Position numbers and translations under genes: made by a program. The notes beneath the pieces are model-generated. The model ran no database searches, was not told the origin of the DNA, and was given only the letters and a program-made list of their open reading frames with translations. Shown here one piece after another: positions 17,701 through 26,410 of a DNA stretch of 35,533 bases; within the stretch, counting starts at the first letter, position 1, and each line of letters opens with the position of its first letter. This DNA comes from Herpetosiphon sp. (lineage in GTDB: Bacteria; Chloroflexota; Anaerolineae; Anaerolineales; Villigracilaceae). The DNA is taken from assembly GCA_020717985.1 (NCBI GenBank), contig DYDH01000002.1, forward strand, positions 7,186 to 42,718. Reading direction: 5' to 3'.

Positions 17701-17861
17701 GGAGTTGGGGAATCTACGCCAAAATCTGACTTTCCCTGATAAAAGGGCAGACCATCGCCAATTGAGTTATACGTATCACCTGGAGGTGATTGCCCCATAA
17801 TCACCTCGGTAATATCGCCAATCTTTGTCTCAGCCCAACTGTGCGGTCTGGAAAAAGTCAT
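14739..17861 (-). CDS. hsdS: Type I restriction specificity subunit HsdS with a long HEAT-like repeat extension
   Basis: Residues 1-400 form a standard HsdS. The first target-recognition domain is followed by the conserved region LPLSEQKRIVAILRHA (145-160) with its coiled coil. A second target-recognition domain is followed by LPSLKLQEIFDERLAIIRQI (343-362) and FTGKLTEVWRE. Residues 430-515 look like a winged-helix segment (LSPAQQRVYAIVQSH, then LERGLTLLESLGVI). From about 525 to 1030 there are some 14 tandem helical repeats of 32 or 36 residues with the pattern R..AL..LAPHL.DE.K..VLQEAF.AA..I.DE. Usual HsdS proteins have 400-600 residues, so the repeat arm nearly doubles this one. It overlaps hsdM and the ATPase gene by four bases on either side. 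The repeats may dock the ATPase-HNH pair or fold as a sensing scaffold; that is inference. Confidence 0.9.
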   Translation of the reverse strand: MTFSRPHSWAETKIGDITEVIMGQSPPGDTYNSIGDGLPFYQGKSDFGVDSPTPSKWCATPTRIAEAGDILISVRAPVGPTNIASERCGIGRGLSAIRVLPEVVEPYFLLYYLRQYEPKLASRSTGSTFASINREDIENIGIPLLPLSEQKRIVAILRHAANLLRQRRETDDLAQNLLPALFTQMFGDLHTSKHIKMLPLKDVADVVSGVAKGRRLSDSVEVPYLRVANVQAGYLDLSEIKTIMASPSEVKELELKKGDVLLTEGGDFDKLGRGAMLEVDLPNTIHQNHVFRVRVNQEFVQPVFFANYLQTPFAKSYFLRAGKKTTNLASINLTQLKNLPVPLPSLKLQEIFDERLAIIRQIENEQKSGGNSLENLFYTLSSRAFTGKLTEVWREQNKDQLSSEIEKRDEWLKGHGVQRAVVTEAILIEPPPIIDDPLLSQLSPAQQRVYAIVQSHSAAYFTLQTLWESQNDEDQHLDRDVLERGLTLLESLGVILRVSIPVSPVGETFYQNAYRRVRFSSNIAFASISDFEKQVFSTLLKINDEHHRALLLGDFVPYLSDEFKSQAFTAVLTIKDEYSRATGLANLFLYLNDELRVQALTATREIKDQYYRATAMTTLASHLNAENKLQVLQEALASARAIENERYRAQALTALIPHLPDDLKSQVLQEAFVSARAIQDNFEYVYELMINLAPYLNEENKELAFQEAFVAARTINDVSERARKLANLAANLKEENKEQALREAYAAVLAIEDEHNRVYALVSLVPHLPDELKLHVFETIRAIKRQYLISIILAALAKYSPKELNPQVLEAARAIQDESGRTQVLISLAPHLPDDLKSQVLQEAFVSARAIQDETDRVRALVSLAPHITDELKPHVLQEAFVAALKIKEEILRANILSFLAPHLAKEGKEQAYQEAFEAALKIKSESDRVHALTSLAPDLNEEGREQAYQGAFVAALKIKEERSRVYVLADLAPHLSEKRKEQALQEAFAAALKVKKASERAETLAILVRYLNDEFKPSTPTFLEAELRALKDRFPNIRL
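14790..16285 (-). repeat. Tandem 96-108 bp repeats encoding HEAT-like units in hsdS
   Basis: About 14 in-frame units of 32 or 36 codons follow one another. Most are diverged, but the segments 15304-15371 and 15823-15890 are identical except for one base (68 bp, 519 bp apart). This shows recent duplication or gene conversion of repeat units, so repeat number may vary between related strains. Confidence 0.85.
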
Positions 17862-20299
17862 TCCTTTCCCTCCATCATTTCCTGTAAATGCTCCAGACCT
17901 TTGAGAATATTATTCTCGCGTTGTTTTAATTGGTCAATCAGTTTTTGAGGATCGCCATAATCAGTGACTTCAAACGTAAGCGGTTTATAACGCCCAGCAC
18001 TTAAGTTGAAATCATTGGCTTCAATACAATCGGGCTGTAGTAAGTTCGTCTCAGCCAATGAGCCATCATCGTTATATTTATTCCCTTCTTTCAGCCATGC
18101 CAGATACTCAGAACGCACTTGCCCCTGCTCGTCATGCGAGCCGCTTAAAGCGCCATCGGCGCTTTGCCAATCAAGATTACGAGCAAATACCCGAAGGGGA
18201 GCAAACCAACTGCGCGCTTCCAAACGTCCCTCACTTGTGCGATAGGGGTGTTTTTCAACGTGAACTGGTTGCGCCTCAAGCGAACGCAGCCATATTGTAT
18301 AGCCATCGAGTTTGGCAAATTCCAGAGCCACGGCTTTGGCAGAGGATTTCAGGTCATCATCAGTCATTTGCTCGGTTATGATAGGGGGCAAATCTCTAAC
18401 CGCAATAAGTGCAAAATTTTGGGCTTTCGCATGAGCGGAGGCAAGCGCAGAATCAAACGCCTTGCGACCATGCTGTTCATCTTCGTTATCCAAGGTCTCA
18501 CGCGCAGCAGAAACAAACGCCTTGCGGATTTGCTCTAGGCGCTTTTCCAAATCTTTGCGGGTTGCCCCCGCAAATTTAATTGGGTAAAAATTAGCGTGAT
18601 AAGTTTGATCAATCACTAACGTTTGCTCTGATACAACTTTGTTCGTAATGGCTTCCAAATCAGGAGTTGCCTCAGACTTAGCAAAGCGCTTGAATTCGGG
18701 GAACAGTTCATGAATCCCATAATCATGATCAAGATCGCCAACTAGATCAGGAAAGAGGTTGACCGTATCTTGACCCACCCATCGCCAGCGTTCCAAGTAG
18801 GTGGCAGGGCGCACATATTCTGTTTCAACAGAACGATTGATAATCTTATGAAGCGCGTCGGGCAAGTCGCCGGGTTGATTCAGTTCGGTGCGCTTGGCAT
18901 CCAAGGAATAACCATCATCAAGGATTTCGTAAAAAAGAACTTGCTGGGTATAAGGCTGATCGCCAGGAGAAAATTTGGGGTCGTTATTCGCACGGTGTTT
19001 ATGGAAATATAAAATCGAAGTCTTGACGCCTGCATAAGGCTGAAACACGCCAGCAGGCAAGGAGATTACAGCCTTTAGATCATGCTCAAACAAAAGACGA
19101 CGACGAAGTTCGCGATGCGCAATAGTCGAACCGAATAATACGCCCTCCGGCACAATCACAGCGGCGCGCCCACCAGGCTCCAACAGATCCAAGAAGAGCG
19201 CCAAGAAGAGAAGTTCGCTTTTATTGGTAAGCGCTTTCTTACCGCCTTTCTGCAAGAAACGGCGTTCATGCAAGTCGTCAGTATCCACATTGCCAGTGAA
19301 GGGCGGGTTGGCAAGGACTACTGTGTAACGTTCGGACTCACTCTCATCCAATCCTTTGCCCAAACTATCGCGGCGTTCGATACGCGGGTTTTCGATGCCA
19401 TGCAGAATCATATTCATCCACCCAATCCGCACCATCGTGCGATCATTATCGTAGCCGGTAAACTGATTGGTGTGAAGAAATTGATCGGAGTTAGAAACCG
19501 CCAAACGGTGGGGTGTGCCATCCCATTCCAAGCGCAGGTCTTCGGGTGATTCGCGCAACATGGCTTGTTTAAGCAAATGTTGAATGCTTGCAAACAGAAA
19601 CCCTCCGGTGCCCGCAGCTGGGTCAATCATGCGATCTTCTGGTGTGGGATTTATAAGCTCCACCATAAAGCGGATGATGTGGCGAGGAGTACGGAACTGA
19701 CCATTTTTGCCGGCCGATTGAATGCCACGTAAGAGTTCTTCAAAGACATCACCCATCAAATCACTGTGCGTATCAAGCGTAAAAAGATCATCAATGGCAT
19801 TAATCGCAGTTGTAAGCATTGAAGTCTTTTCGCGCGGCAACTGAAAATAGGCGTCTTCCATCATGCGCCCGGCTTCCAGCATGGTGTTTGCATTGTTGCC
19901 GGTTTTGATCAAAATCTGATCAAGGATACGCAACCAGGGGAAGACAACGTCGGTGAGCAGGTCATAGTCTGCGCTTTGGCGGATATATGACCAGCGGCAT
20001 TGTTCGTAATCTTTAGGAGTTACATCCTTGTCTTTTTCGGTATTTTTATCGCCGGATTGAATCTGCTCCAGAGCAGGCGCCGAACCCCTTACCTTTTTGA
20101 TAATTTTATCGCCCTGCCATTCAACTGCATAAATGGACTTTTTCCCTTGTTGCATGCGCTTTTCATCCAGCAATTCAAGGTGCTTGAGGAAAAGCAAATA
20201 GGTGATCTGTTCAATGGCGGTCAGCGGATTGGTAATACCACCAGTCCAGAACATCGTCCACAAGTTGTAAACTTTACGGCGTAGTTGAGGAGAAAGCAT
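17858..20299 (-). CDS. hsdM: Type I restriction-modification DNA methyltransferase HsdM
   Basis: The N-terminal helical HsdM domain (MLSPQLRRKVYNLW, then AIEQITYLLFLKHLELLDE) is followed by the SAM-binding motif DPAAGTGGF (226-234) and the adenine methylase motif NPPF (331-334). GQFRTPRHIIRFMVELINP just before motif I is diagnostic for HsdM. The protein has 813 residues, longer than the roughly 500 of compact HsdM. The C-terminal part is helical and charged, ending with LIDQLKQRENNILKGLEHLQ, and probably contacts HsdS. It lies six bases after hsdR and overlaps hsdS by four bases. It makes N6-methyladenine on host DNA, forms the M2S1 methylase, and together with HsdR forms the restriction complex. 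Confidence 0.95.
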   Translation of the reverse strand: MLSPQLRRKVYNLWTMFWTGGITNPLTAIEQITYLLFLKHLELLDEKRMQQGKKSIYAVEWQGDKIIKKVRGSAPALEQIQSGDKNTEKDKDVTPKDYEQCRWSYIRQSADYDLLTDVVFPWLRILDQILIKTGNNANTMLEAGRMMEDAYFQLPREKTSMLTTAINAIDDLFTLDTHSDLMGDVFEELLRGIQSAGKNGQFRTPRHIIRFMVELINPTPEDRMIDPAAGTGGFLFASIQHLLKQAMLRESPEDLRLEWDGTPHRLAVSNSDQFLHTNQFTGYDNDRTMVRIGWMNMILHGIENPRIERRDSLGKGLDESESERYTVVLANPPFTGNVDTDDLHERRFLQKGGKKALTNKSELLFLALFLDLLEPGGRAAVIVPEGVLFGSTIAHRELRRRLLFEHDLKAVISLPAGVFQPYAGVKTSILYFHKHRANNDPKFSPGDQPYTQQVLFYEILDDGYSLDAKRTELNQPGDLPDALHKIINRSVETEYVRPATYLERWRWVGQDTVNLFPDLVGDLDHDYGIHELFPEFKRFAKSEATPDLEAITNKVVSEQTLVIDQTYHANFYPIKFAGATRKDLEKRLEQIRKAFVSAARETLDNEDEQHGRKAFDSALASAHAKAQNFALIAVRDLPPIITEQMTDDDLKSSAKAVALEFAKLDGYTIWLRSLEAQPVHVEKHPYRTSEGRLEARSWFAPLRVFARNLDWQSADGALSGSHDEQGQVRSEYLAWLKEGNKYNDDGSLAETNLLQPDCIEANDFNLSAGRYKPLTFEVTDYGDPQKLIDQLKQRENNILKGLEHLQEMMEGKE

Positions 20300-20305
20300 A
20301 GGTTT

Positions 20306-23062
20306 TTACTCGGTAAATTGATTTGCGAAGGAGAGGATTTCGGTCAGTTCGGGCGCAGTAAACAAGCGCTCGGCCAAGCCCACGTGGGTAAAAGGCGGAA
20401 GGGTCAAATCTTGTACGGTGAGGCGCGTTTGGTTAATCACAGCAGCACGCACTAAACGCACAAATTGTAACTGACTAGCACGATAATGTGGACGAGCAGC
20501 GATAAACTCGTCGAAACTCTTTGTAATCATTTGTTCGCGAGTCTCCAATGGAAAATTTTCTGGGTTGAGCGCATGCCCTAATAGTTGAACAAAATCGATG
20601 TCAGGTTGTTCATATACCTGCCGCAAGGTATCTTCTGTAATGAATAAGTCCGGGCGGTTGAGTACGGCAGCCAATGATTGTAGATCATCAGATTGCATAT
20701 CTTCACCCTGTTGAAGTTTTTGCAGAGCGGGAATCTGGGCGGCGAGGTCGCGAACATAGGCTTCCACCTGAGCACGGTAGGTCTGCACGAACGCGCCTTC
20801 GCCTGTGGGACCATAGGCAATCCACGCCCGCTGAATAATTTTATCGGGCAAGTCTAGGTGGATGATTTGGCGCGGCTGTGGCTGACGAAAACGCATGAGC
20901 GGGGCGAAGATGGTTTGAAGTTCCATCACACGGTCGTAATCCAAGAACTCCCAAAAGCCATCACTCCGTACCCAGGCTATTTTTTCGGTCTGCGCTTTTA
21001 CTTCTGGCAAGCCAGTGGGCAGGCGATCTAAATCAGCCAGAGTTTTTTCTCGCAAGCGCGCGATTGTCTCGACATCCCCTGAAAAATACGCCAGCGCTAA
21101 TTGCTCGGTACGGGATTCAAAGCCCATGACATTAAAGTTCACTTCTGGCAAAAAGCGCAACAATGGCGAGAGTTCATTCAAACCAGAAACATCTTCAAGA
21201 TTGGTCAGGTCTATTGCTAAATATTTTTCCAAGGCGTCGGCCTGTTGGCGTACTGGTGCGCTGTCTGTTGGGATTTGTGCCAACATGGCTTGCAATTGAG
21301 CGGCGGTTGTCGAGGTTGCTTCCGCCATTTGTAAGCCGCGCAAGACCAGCAATTTCTCCAAGCGTAAACGGAACAAGCGCACGGGTAAAGGCGTTTCAAC
21401 ATTGGCGCGCTCGCCTTGCGGGTTCAGATTGAAGTAGGCAAAGTTATCCCAAAAATCAAGAATAAAGAAATCGGTTTTGCGCTCGCCTGTTTGCGGATCT
21501 GTCCATAAGCGCGTACCGCGTCCAATCATTTGCCAAAACTTTACCTGACTGAACACCGGTTTGGCAAAGACCAAGTTTTGAAGGGAAGGTATGTCAATGC
21601 CAGTATCAAGCATATCCACTGAAATAGCCACACGGGGCATGTCGCGATATTTGAAATCATCCAACATCATTTCAGCGCGTTCCATCTGGCTGTCAATCAC
21701 CCTTGTCAGTCCGCGCCGCTGCCATTCAGGGTAACGCGCATTGAAGGCTTTATATAATTCCAGTGCATGGATGTGGCTCATGGCAAAGATAATGGTTTTG
21801 GCCGGGAGTGTTCCGCTGGCGTCTTTGCGACACTTCTCCATAAATTCGGCCACTATTGCTTGATTAGTGCCTGTGTTGGTCACACGCTTTTCAAGATCGG
21901 TGCCTTCAAAATTTACATCACTTAGATCAATGCCTTGTTCGACCAATTGCTTTTGAATTTCGGGTGGTAATTGCCCGGCTTTAATTCCTTCCAACTGAAA
22001 TTTGGTCTTTGATTCCAAAACGCGATACTGCGCGAGATGACCTTCATCTACTGCGCGGGCATATCCATATTCAAAGGTTGGTTTACCATCAATACACATA
22101 AACAAATTAAAGGTATTGTGTTCAATAAAATCGGTAGGCGTGGCAGTCATTCCTAGCAACAACGCATCGAAATGCTTAAACAATTTTTGATAACTTTTAT
22201 CATTGTAAATGGAGCGATGGCTCTCATCGGCAATAATGAGATCATAGTAGCCCGCCGATAACTGGTCATAGACCTGCATCATGCTGGGATAAGTTGCGAT
22301 GTGAATCCGCGCACCGTGATTGACTTCGCCGCCTTCTACACGGTCACGGCTTTCGTTGGGTAAATGTTCTTTAAATGCGCTTAATGCCTGGCGTGCCAAT
22401 TCACGCCGATCAGCAAGAAATAACACTCGTTGAATCCACTTGGCGCGCATAAGAACTTCAATAATCGCAATAGCAGTTCGCGTCTTTCCTGTGCCAGTTG
22501 CCATTACCAACAAATTACGGCGGTGCCCTTTGGCAATGTTTTCGATAATTGTCTTGACTGCCAATAATTGATAATCGCGGTTGACAATTTCTGGCCTTGC
22601 ACCCAGTTCGGTAAGAGGTTCACCATAGCGACGTTGGAAAGTAAGCCGTTCTAAATCATCGGGAGAGTAGAATGCGTTCACTTCCCGAACCGGGAAGCGT
22701 CCACGGTCAAGCAACCAGATTTGTTGATCATTAGCCAGGAATATCACGGGCGAAACACCGTATTGTGACTCAATCCGCTCGGCATATTCTTCGGCTTGTC
22801 GCTCGCCTACCAGTGGGTCACGGCTTGTGCGTTTGGCTTCTACGATTGCAATTGGTTTTTTATCTCGACCAAGTAGGACATAGTCGGCGTATTCTCGTCC
22901 AGTTTGATACCCCCCTTGCATATCGGCAGTTTTCGGCTTATTCTTGAATAAAGGCAACTCTTCAAGCAAGTTGCGCTGTTTATCAGACCAACCAGCTTTT
23001 TGAAGCAGGAGATCAATTCTTTGCTGTCGAGCTTGGGCTTCGTTCAAGTCGAGATTGGTCAT
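20306..23062 (-). CDS. hsdR: Type I restriction endonuclease subunit HsdR (EcoEI-like)
   Basis: The N-terminal nuclease domain has EYADYVLLGRDKKP (Asp60) and IVEAKRTS (Glu75, Lys77). The motor has Walker A ATGTGKT (188-194), DESH (279-282), TATPT (306-310) and the C-terminal helicase motif QMIGRGTRLW. The last 150 residues (FDEFIAARPHYRASQLQFVRLVRAAV onward) match the EcoEI-type HsdR C-terminal domain. At 918 residues it is full length for type IB. It translocates and cuts DNA lacking HsdM methylation. It is the first gene of the five-gene operon. A divergent helicase gene starts 174 bases away on the other strand, so the spacer must carry both promoters. The Shine-Dalgarno sequence is weak. 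Confidence 0.94.
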   Translation of the reverse strand: MTNLDLNEAQARQQRIDLLLQKAGWSDKQRNLLEELPLFKNKPKTADMQGGYQTGREYADYVLLGRDKKPIAIVEAKRTSRDPLVGERQAEEYAERIESQYGVSPVIFLANDQQIWLLDRGRFPVREVNAFYSPDDLERLTFQRRYGEPLTELGARPEIVNRDYQLLAVKTIIENIAKGHRRNLLVMATGTGKTRTAIAIIEVLMRAKWIQRVLFLADRRELARQALSAFKEHLPNESRDRVEGGEVNHGARIHIATYPSMMQVYDQLSAGYYDLIIADESHRSIYNDKSYQKLFKHFDALLLGMTATPTDFIEHNTFNLFMCIDGKPTFEYGYARAVDEGHLAQYRVLESKTKFQLEGIKAGQLPPEIQKQLVEQGIDLSDVNFEGTDLEKRVTNTGTNQAIVAEFMEKCRKDASGTLPAKTIIFAMSHIHALELYKAFNARYPEWQRRGLTRVIDSQMERAEMMLDDFKYRDMPRVAISVDMLDTGIDIPSLQNLVFAKPVFSQVKFWQMIGRGTRLWTDPQTGERKTDFFILDFWDNFAYFNLNPQGERANVETPLPVRLFRLRLEKLLVLRGLQMAEATSTTAAQLQAMLAQIPTDSAPVRQQADALEKYLAIDLTNLEDVSGLNELSPLLRFLPEVNFNVMGFESRTEQLALAYFSGDVETIARLREKTLADLDRLPTGLPEVKAQTEKIAWVRSDGFWEFLDYDRVMELQTIFAPLMRFRQPQPRQIIHLDLPDKIIQRAWIAYGPTGEGAFVQTYRAQVEAYVRDLAAQIPALQKLQQGEDMQSDDLQSLAAVLNRPDLFITEDTLRQVYEQPDIDFVQLLGHALNPENFPLETREQMITKSFDEFIAARPHYRASQLQFVRLVRAAVINQTRLTVQDLTLPPFTHVGLAERLFTAPELTEILSFANQFTE

Positions 23063-23236
23063 AAGTAGAGTGAGATTCTTACTGCCGCCTATTTAATAAG
23101 TAAAAGTATACATCACATTTTCTTGAGATAGAAGTTGATTCTATAGCATGTAAAATTTTGACAACGATCACTTTAAACAAACCTGAGCTAAGAAAAGTTA
23201 TTGACAGAGACAGACTTTTCCGTATGTGGAGGAAAA
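23063..23236. promoter_or_regulatory. Divergent intergenic region between hsdR and the helicase gene
   Basis: This 174-base AT-rich spacer separates two divergent operons. On the minus strand TATACT (complement of 23105-23110) is a plausible -10 box for hsdR, about 40 bases ahead of its ATG, but no good -35 box is present. On the plus strand two TTGACA hexamers occur (23158-23163 and 23201-23206), yet neither has a convincing -10 at normal spacing. The region must hold both promoters; the exact sites are uncertain. Confidence 0.4.
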
Positions 23237-26200
23237 ATGATCAACTCAATTGCAGAACTAAAGGCTTCTCCGAACGCTCCGCTTTTGGATCAGCTCCCAC
23301 TTTGGCCACATCAGTCAGAAGCTGTAAACCGCATGCGTCACTACATTGCCAGTTATCAAAACGCCGACGTGAAAGGCTCAGCGCTGGTGCATATGCCCAC
23401 TGGAAGTGGAAAAACTGGTGTGATTGCCACAATAGCGCGTTGCTTACCAGAGGTCGGCTGCACCCTGATTCTAGCGCCTCGAATTGCGTTACGCCAACAA
23501 CTGTCTAGGGATGTGCAAAGTCGATTTTTTGAGCGCCTATCTCCCGTGCCAAGTCCGGGTGATATTCCAAAACAAGTAATCGAGATAACCGGAGATGGTC
23601 CGTTGCCTGAAGTGACGGATTACGATTCAACTATTCTGGTTGCAACCATTCAGAAGATCCATAGTATGGCAGAAAATGCTCCCGAATGGATAGAGTTTGT
23701 AAAGCATATATCGCTCGTAATCGTAGATGAGGGACATTATGAGCCAGCGGCATCCTGGAGTGTAGTGCTTCGAAGTTTTAATGCCCCGAAAATTATTTTC
23801 ACGGCAACTCCTTACCGTAACGATCTCAAAATCTTTGACATAAATCTTGACCATGTATTTAGTTATACGTTTCACCAGGCTGTGGAAGATGGGTTTTTGC
23901 GTGATGTGGAAATTATGCCTCGTCAGCCGACAAGGGATCCTAATAAATTCGTGACAGATATTCTGTCATTCTATGATGAGAATTTTTCGAAAAATAATGG
24001 CGAAAAACCACGCGTAATAATTCGTTGTGATCGAGATGAAGAGATACGCCAGATCGCGGCAATCCTGAAAAAAAAGAAACGTGAATACATTGCAATTCAC
24101 GAAAGTTTTTCTGATGATGGAAAAGTGCCAAATGAACGGAAAAGCGTCCCAGATCCGCGTGAAGAATCTGCCATATTCTGGATTCATCAGTTCAAGCTTC
24201 TGGAGGGCATTGATGATGCTCGATTCCAGGTATTGGCATTGTTTGATCCACTACAAAATGCGCGTTCACTAGTCCAGCAAATCGGTCGTATCATTCGAAA
24301 TCCTCAGCGCATCGTTGGAACAAGGGGATATGTCCTGGATCATTCGCCAGACGGTCAACAGTTACAACTCTGGATGGGTTATCTAAAATATGATCAAGCA
24401 CTGAGGCAGCATGGCGAGCGGGCTCTTAATTTGGCTATCGGGAAAGGATGGCTTACTGGTTTGTTTGAGACACAACCGATTTGCTCTTACATGGATGATC
24501 GGTTCCGTGTCCCACTTGATTTCGAACAGCTCGATCCACAACAGGACCTCCTGCTTCCACGCATGGTGAATCTGCGTCGGAAAAAGGGAAGCTTTAAGCT
24601 TGATGAGTTTTGTGCAGTTCTTGAAAATTCATTCAATGAGGAGGATCGGGTTTTTAGAAGATATAATGAGGAGAGTTCAATAATCTTCTTGTATATCACA
24701 TTTACCAACTCGCCCCTTCTGGAAAACTCCTATTTTTGGGAACCCAAACTTGGGATTACGATTATCCAGGAATTGAAGGATTTGGTAGCTTATTATGATA
24801 GTTCCGGCTATCTTCCCGTAAAGTATCAGGAGGCGGGGCTTGGAGATGTCGTTGACTCCTACGAACTTAAGAAACTTTTCAGTAACAATACTTTTAGCCG
24901 TCTTACCAGTGTTTCTCTGCGAAATGCCAACCTCGGTCCAAACACCATCCATTCGCATTCCGTTAGTGCGGGAAATATTCATGATACTGTATCAGCTTTT
25001 GATGACCATGCTCAGATTTGTGCAACTGCCACCGGTTATAGCTCGGAAGTATTGGACAAGGCTGAGAGCCAACTGTTAAGGCGTTATATCGGTTTTGAAA
25101 ACGGGCGCGTGTCTCAGTCCAGTAAACCTTGTTCACTCCATGAGTATGAGAAATGGACACACGGAGTCGTTCAGACCATACGACAGGCAGGGAATCCATT
25201 TCCAACATTTCGCAGGTATGCCGAGGAACATAGCGTGCCTGAAGATCCCACCCCCAAACATATCTTATTGGATCTTCAGGAAGTACAAGATGTATATCGG
25301 ACGGTAGGCGTGTCTAATGTTCCGCCTGGCGAAGTACTGAGTATCGATGATCTTGCATGTGATGTGGATGTAGATCCTGATGTCCAGAAGGATGGTAAAA
25401 CCAAGGGTCAACAAAATTATTGTTTCACCTTATTGGCAAACAATCAATCATTTAAAGTTTATATTAGGTATGATGAGGAGACTGAAAAGTATTTACTCGA
25501 ATCACCAGACTTGGAAAAGTCTTATTACAGCAAAAATCCCCAGGATAAGCGAGGCCTAATCACCTATCTTAACCAGGAACAATCCTTTAGGATTGTTCCT
25601 GCAACAGAAAATTTCATTTATACATTGGGCAGGTTCTACCAACCATTATTTAAGATTGGCAAGGGATTTGACCCGGACCTTTTTGATGTTTGCCAAATAC
25701 TTATCAAGTCATCCAAACTAGCATCCGTGAAGGATGAGAAGGTCGAAACCAAGGGAAAACCTCCCAAGGAATATGCTTGGACGGAGAATACATTATTCGG
25801 AATCATCAATAAATTGGGAGCGCCAGCGGGACTACAAGAAGCCTTTGGAGAACCTGATATCCTGATTTGTGATGATATGCGTACCGAGTCAGCTGACTTT
25901 ATCATGGCAGATACCAAAAAGCGGCGTGTTGTATTCATTCATGCGAAAGCCAGCACAACAAAACATCCTTATTCCGCCAGTGCATTGCAGGAAGTAATTG
26001 GTCAGGCCACCAAAAACCTTAACTATCTAGGAATGTATAACGAATCTAAGCCGCCTAACTTGAAATATTGGGATGGAGGTTGGCCAGATAGTGCAAAGCC
26101 AAAAATAAAGAAACGCATCATTCGCGGACCAGCAAAAGGTGATAAGGCCTGGGAAAAAATCCGCTCGATCGTCAGACACCCACTTGCAGATCGTGAGGTA

Positions 26201-26362
26201 TGGCTTTTTCTTGGCAGTATCCTTTCCAAAAGCAAATTTGAGGAAAATCTCGCCAAGGATCCGCCTACACCAGAAACAGTTCAAGCAGCCTATCTTCTTC
26301 GCTCTGCGTTGACAACTGTGGCGTCGGTTGGAGCTAAGTTGCGGGTTTTTTGTTATCCGTGA
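23237..26362 (+). CDS. SF2 DNA helicase with a C-terminal nuclease-like segment
   Basis: I chose the ATG at 23237 because GGAGG lies four bases ahead; a TTG at 23201 in the same frame lacks such a site. Walker A MPTGSGKT (53-60), DEGH (164-167), TATPYR (about 188) and motif VI QQIGRIIRNPQR (about 347) define an SF2 helicase of the restriction-motor type. After residue 400 no family is recognised. PDILICDDMRTESADFIMAD followed by VVFIHAKAS (about 870-905) looks like a divergent PD-(D/E)XK core, with aspartates before an H-A-K strand. The gene stops about 50 bases before the DUF2135/nuclease gene, so the two probably form one system. It may be a helicase-nuclease that attacks foreign DNA; this is inference. 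Confidence 0.82.
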   Translation: MINSIAELKASPNAPLLDQLPLWPHQSEAVNRMRHYIASYQNADVKGSALVHMPTGSGKTGVIATIARCLPEVGCTLILAPRIALRQQLSRDVQSRFFERLSPVPSPGDIPKQVIEITGDGPLPEVTDYDSTILVATIQKIHSMAENAPEWIEFVKHISLVIVDEGHYEPAASWSVVLRSFNAPKIIFTATPYRNDLKIFDINLDHVFSYTFHQAVEDGFLRDVEIMPRQPTRDPNKFVTDILSFYDENFSKNNGEKPRVIIRCDRDEEIRQIAAILKKKKREYIAIHESFSDDGKVPNERKSVPDPREESAIFWIHQFKLLEGIDDARFQVLALFDPLQNARSLVQQIGRIIRNPQRIVGTRGYVLDHSPDGQQLQLWMGYLKYDQALRQHGERALNLAIGKGWLTGLFETQPICSYMDDRFRVPLDFEQLDPQQDLLLPRMVNLRRKKGSFKLDEFCAVLENSFNEEDRVFRRYNEESSIIFLYITFTNSPLLENSYFWEPKLGITIIQELKDLVAYYDSSGYLPVKYQEAGLGDVVDSYELKKLFSNNTFSRLTSVSLRNANLGPNTIHSHSVSAGNIHDTVSAFDDHAQICATATGYSSEVLDKAESQLLRRYIGFENGRVSQSSKPCSLHEYEKWTHGVVQTIRQAGNPFPTFRRYAEEHSVPEDPTPKHILLDLQEVQDVYRTVGVSNVPPGEVLSIDDLACDVDVDPDVQKDGKTKGQQNYCFTLLANNQSFKVYIRYDEETEKYLLESPDLEKSYYSKNPQDKRGLITYLNQEQSFRIVPATENFIYTLGRFYQPLFKIGKGFDPDLFDVCQILIKSSKLASVKDEKVETKGKPPKEYAWTENTLFGIINKLGAPAGLQEAFGEPDILICDDMRTESADFIMADTKKRRVVFIHAKASTTKHPYSASALQEVIGQATKNLNYLGMYNESKPPNLKYWDGGWPDSAKPKIKKRIIRGPAKGDKAWEKIRSIVRHPLADREVWLFLGSILSKSKFEENLAKDPPTPETVQAAYLLRSALTTVASVGAKLRVFCYP

Positions 26363-26410
26363 TTCAAAAAAAAACAATTTATTAAACCAGCTGTGATCAA
26401 AGAAGGTTAT

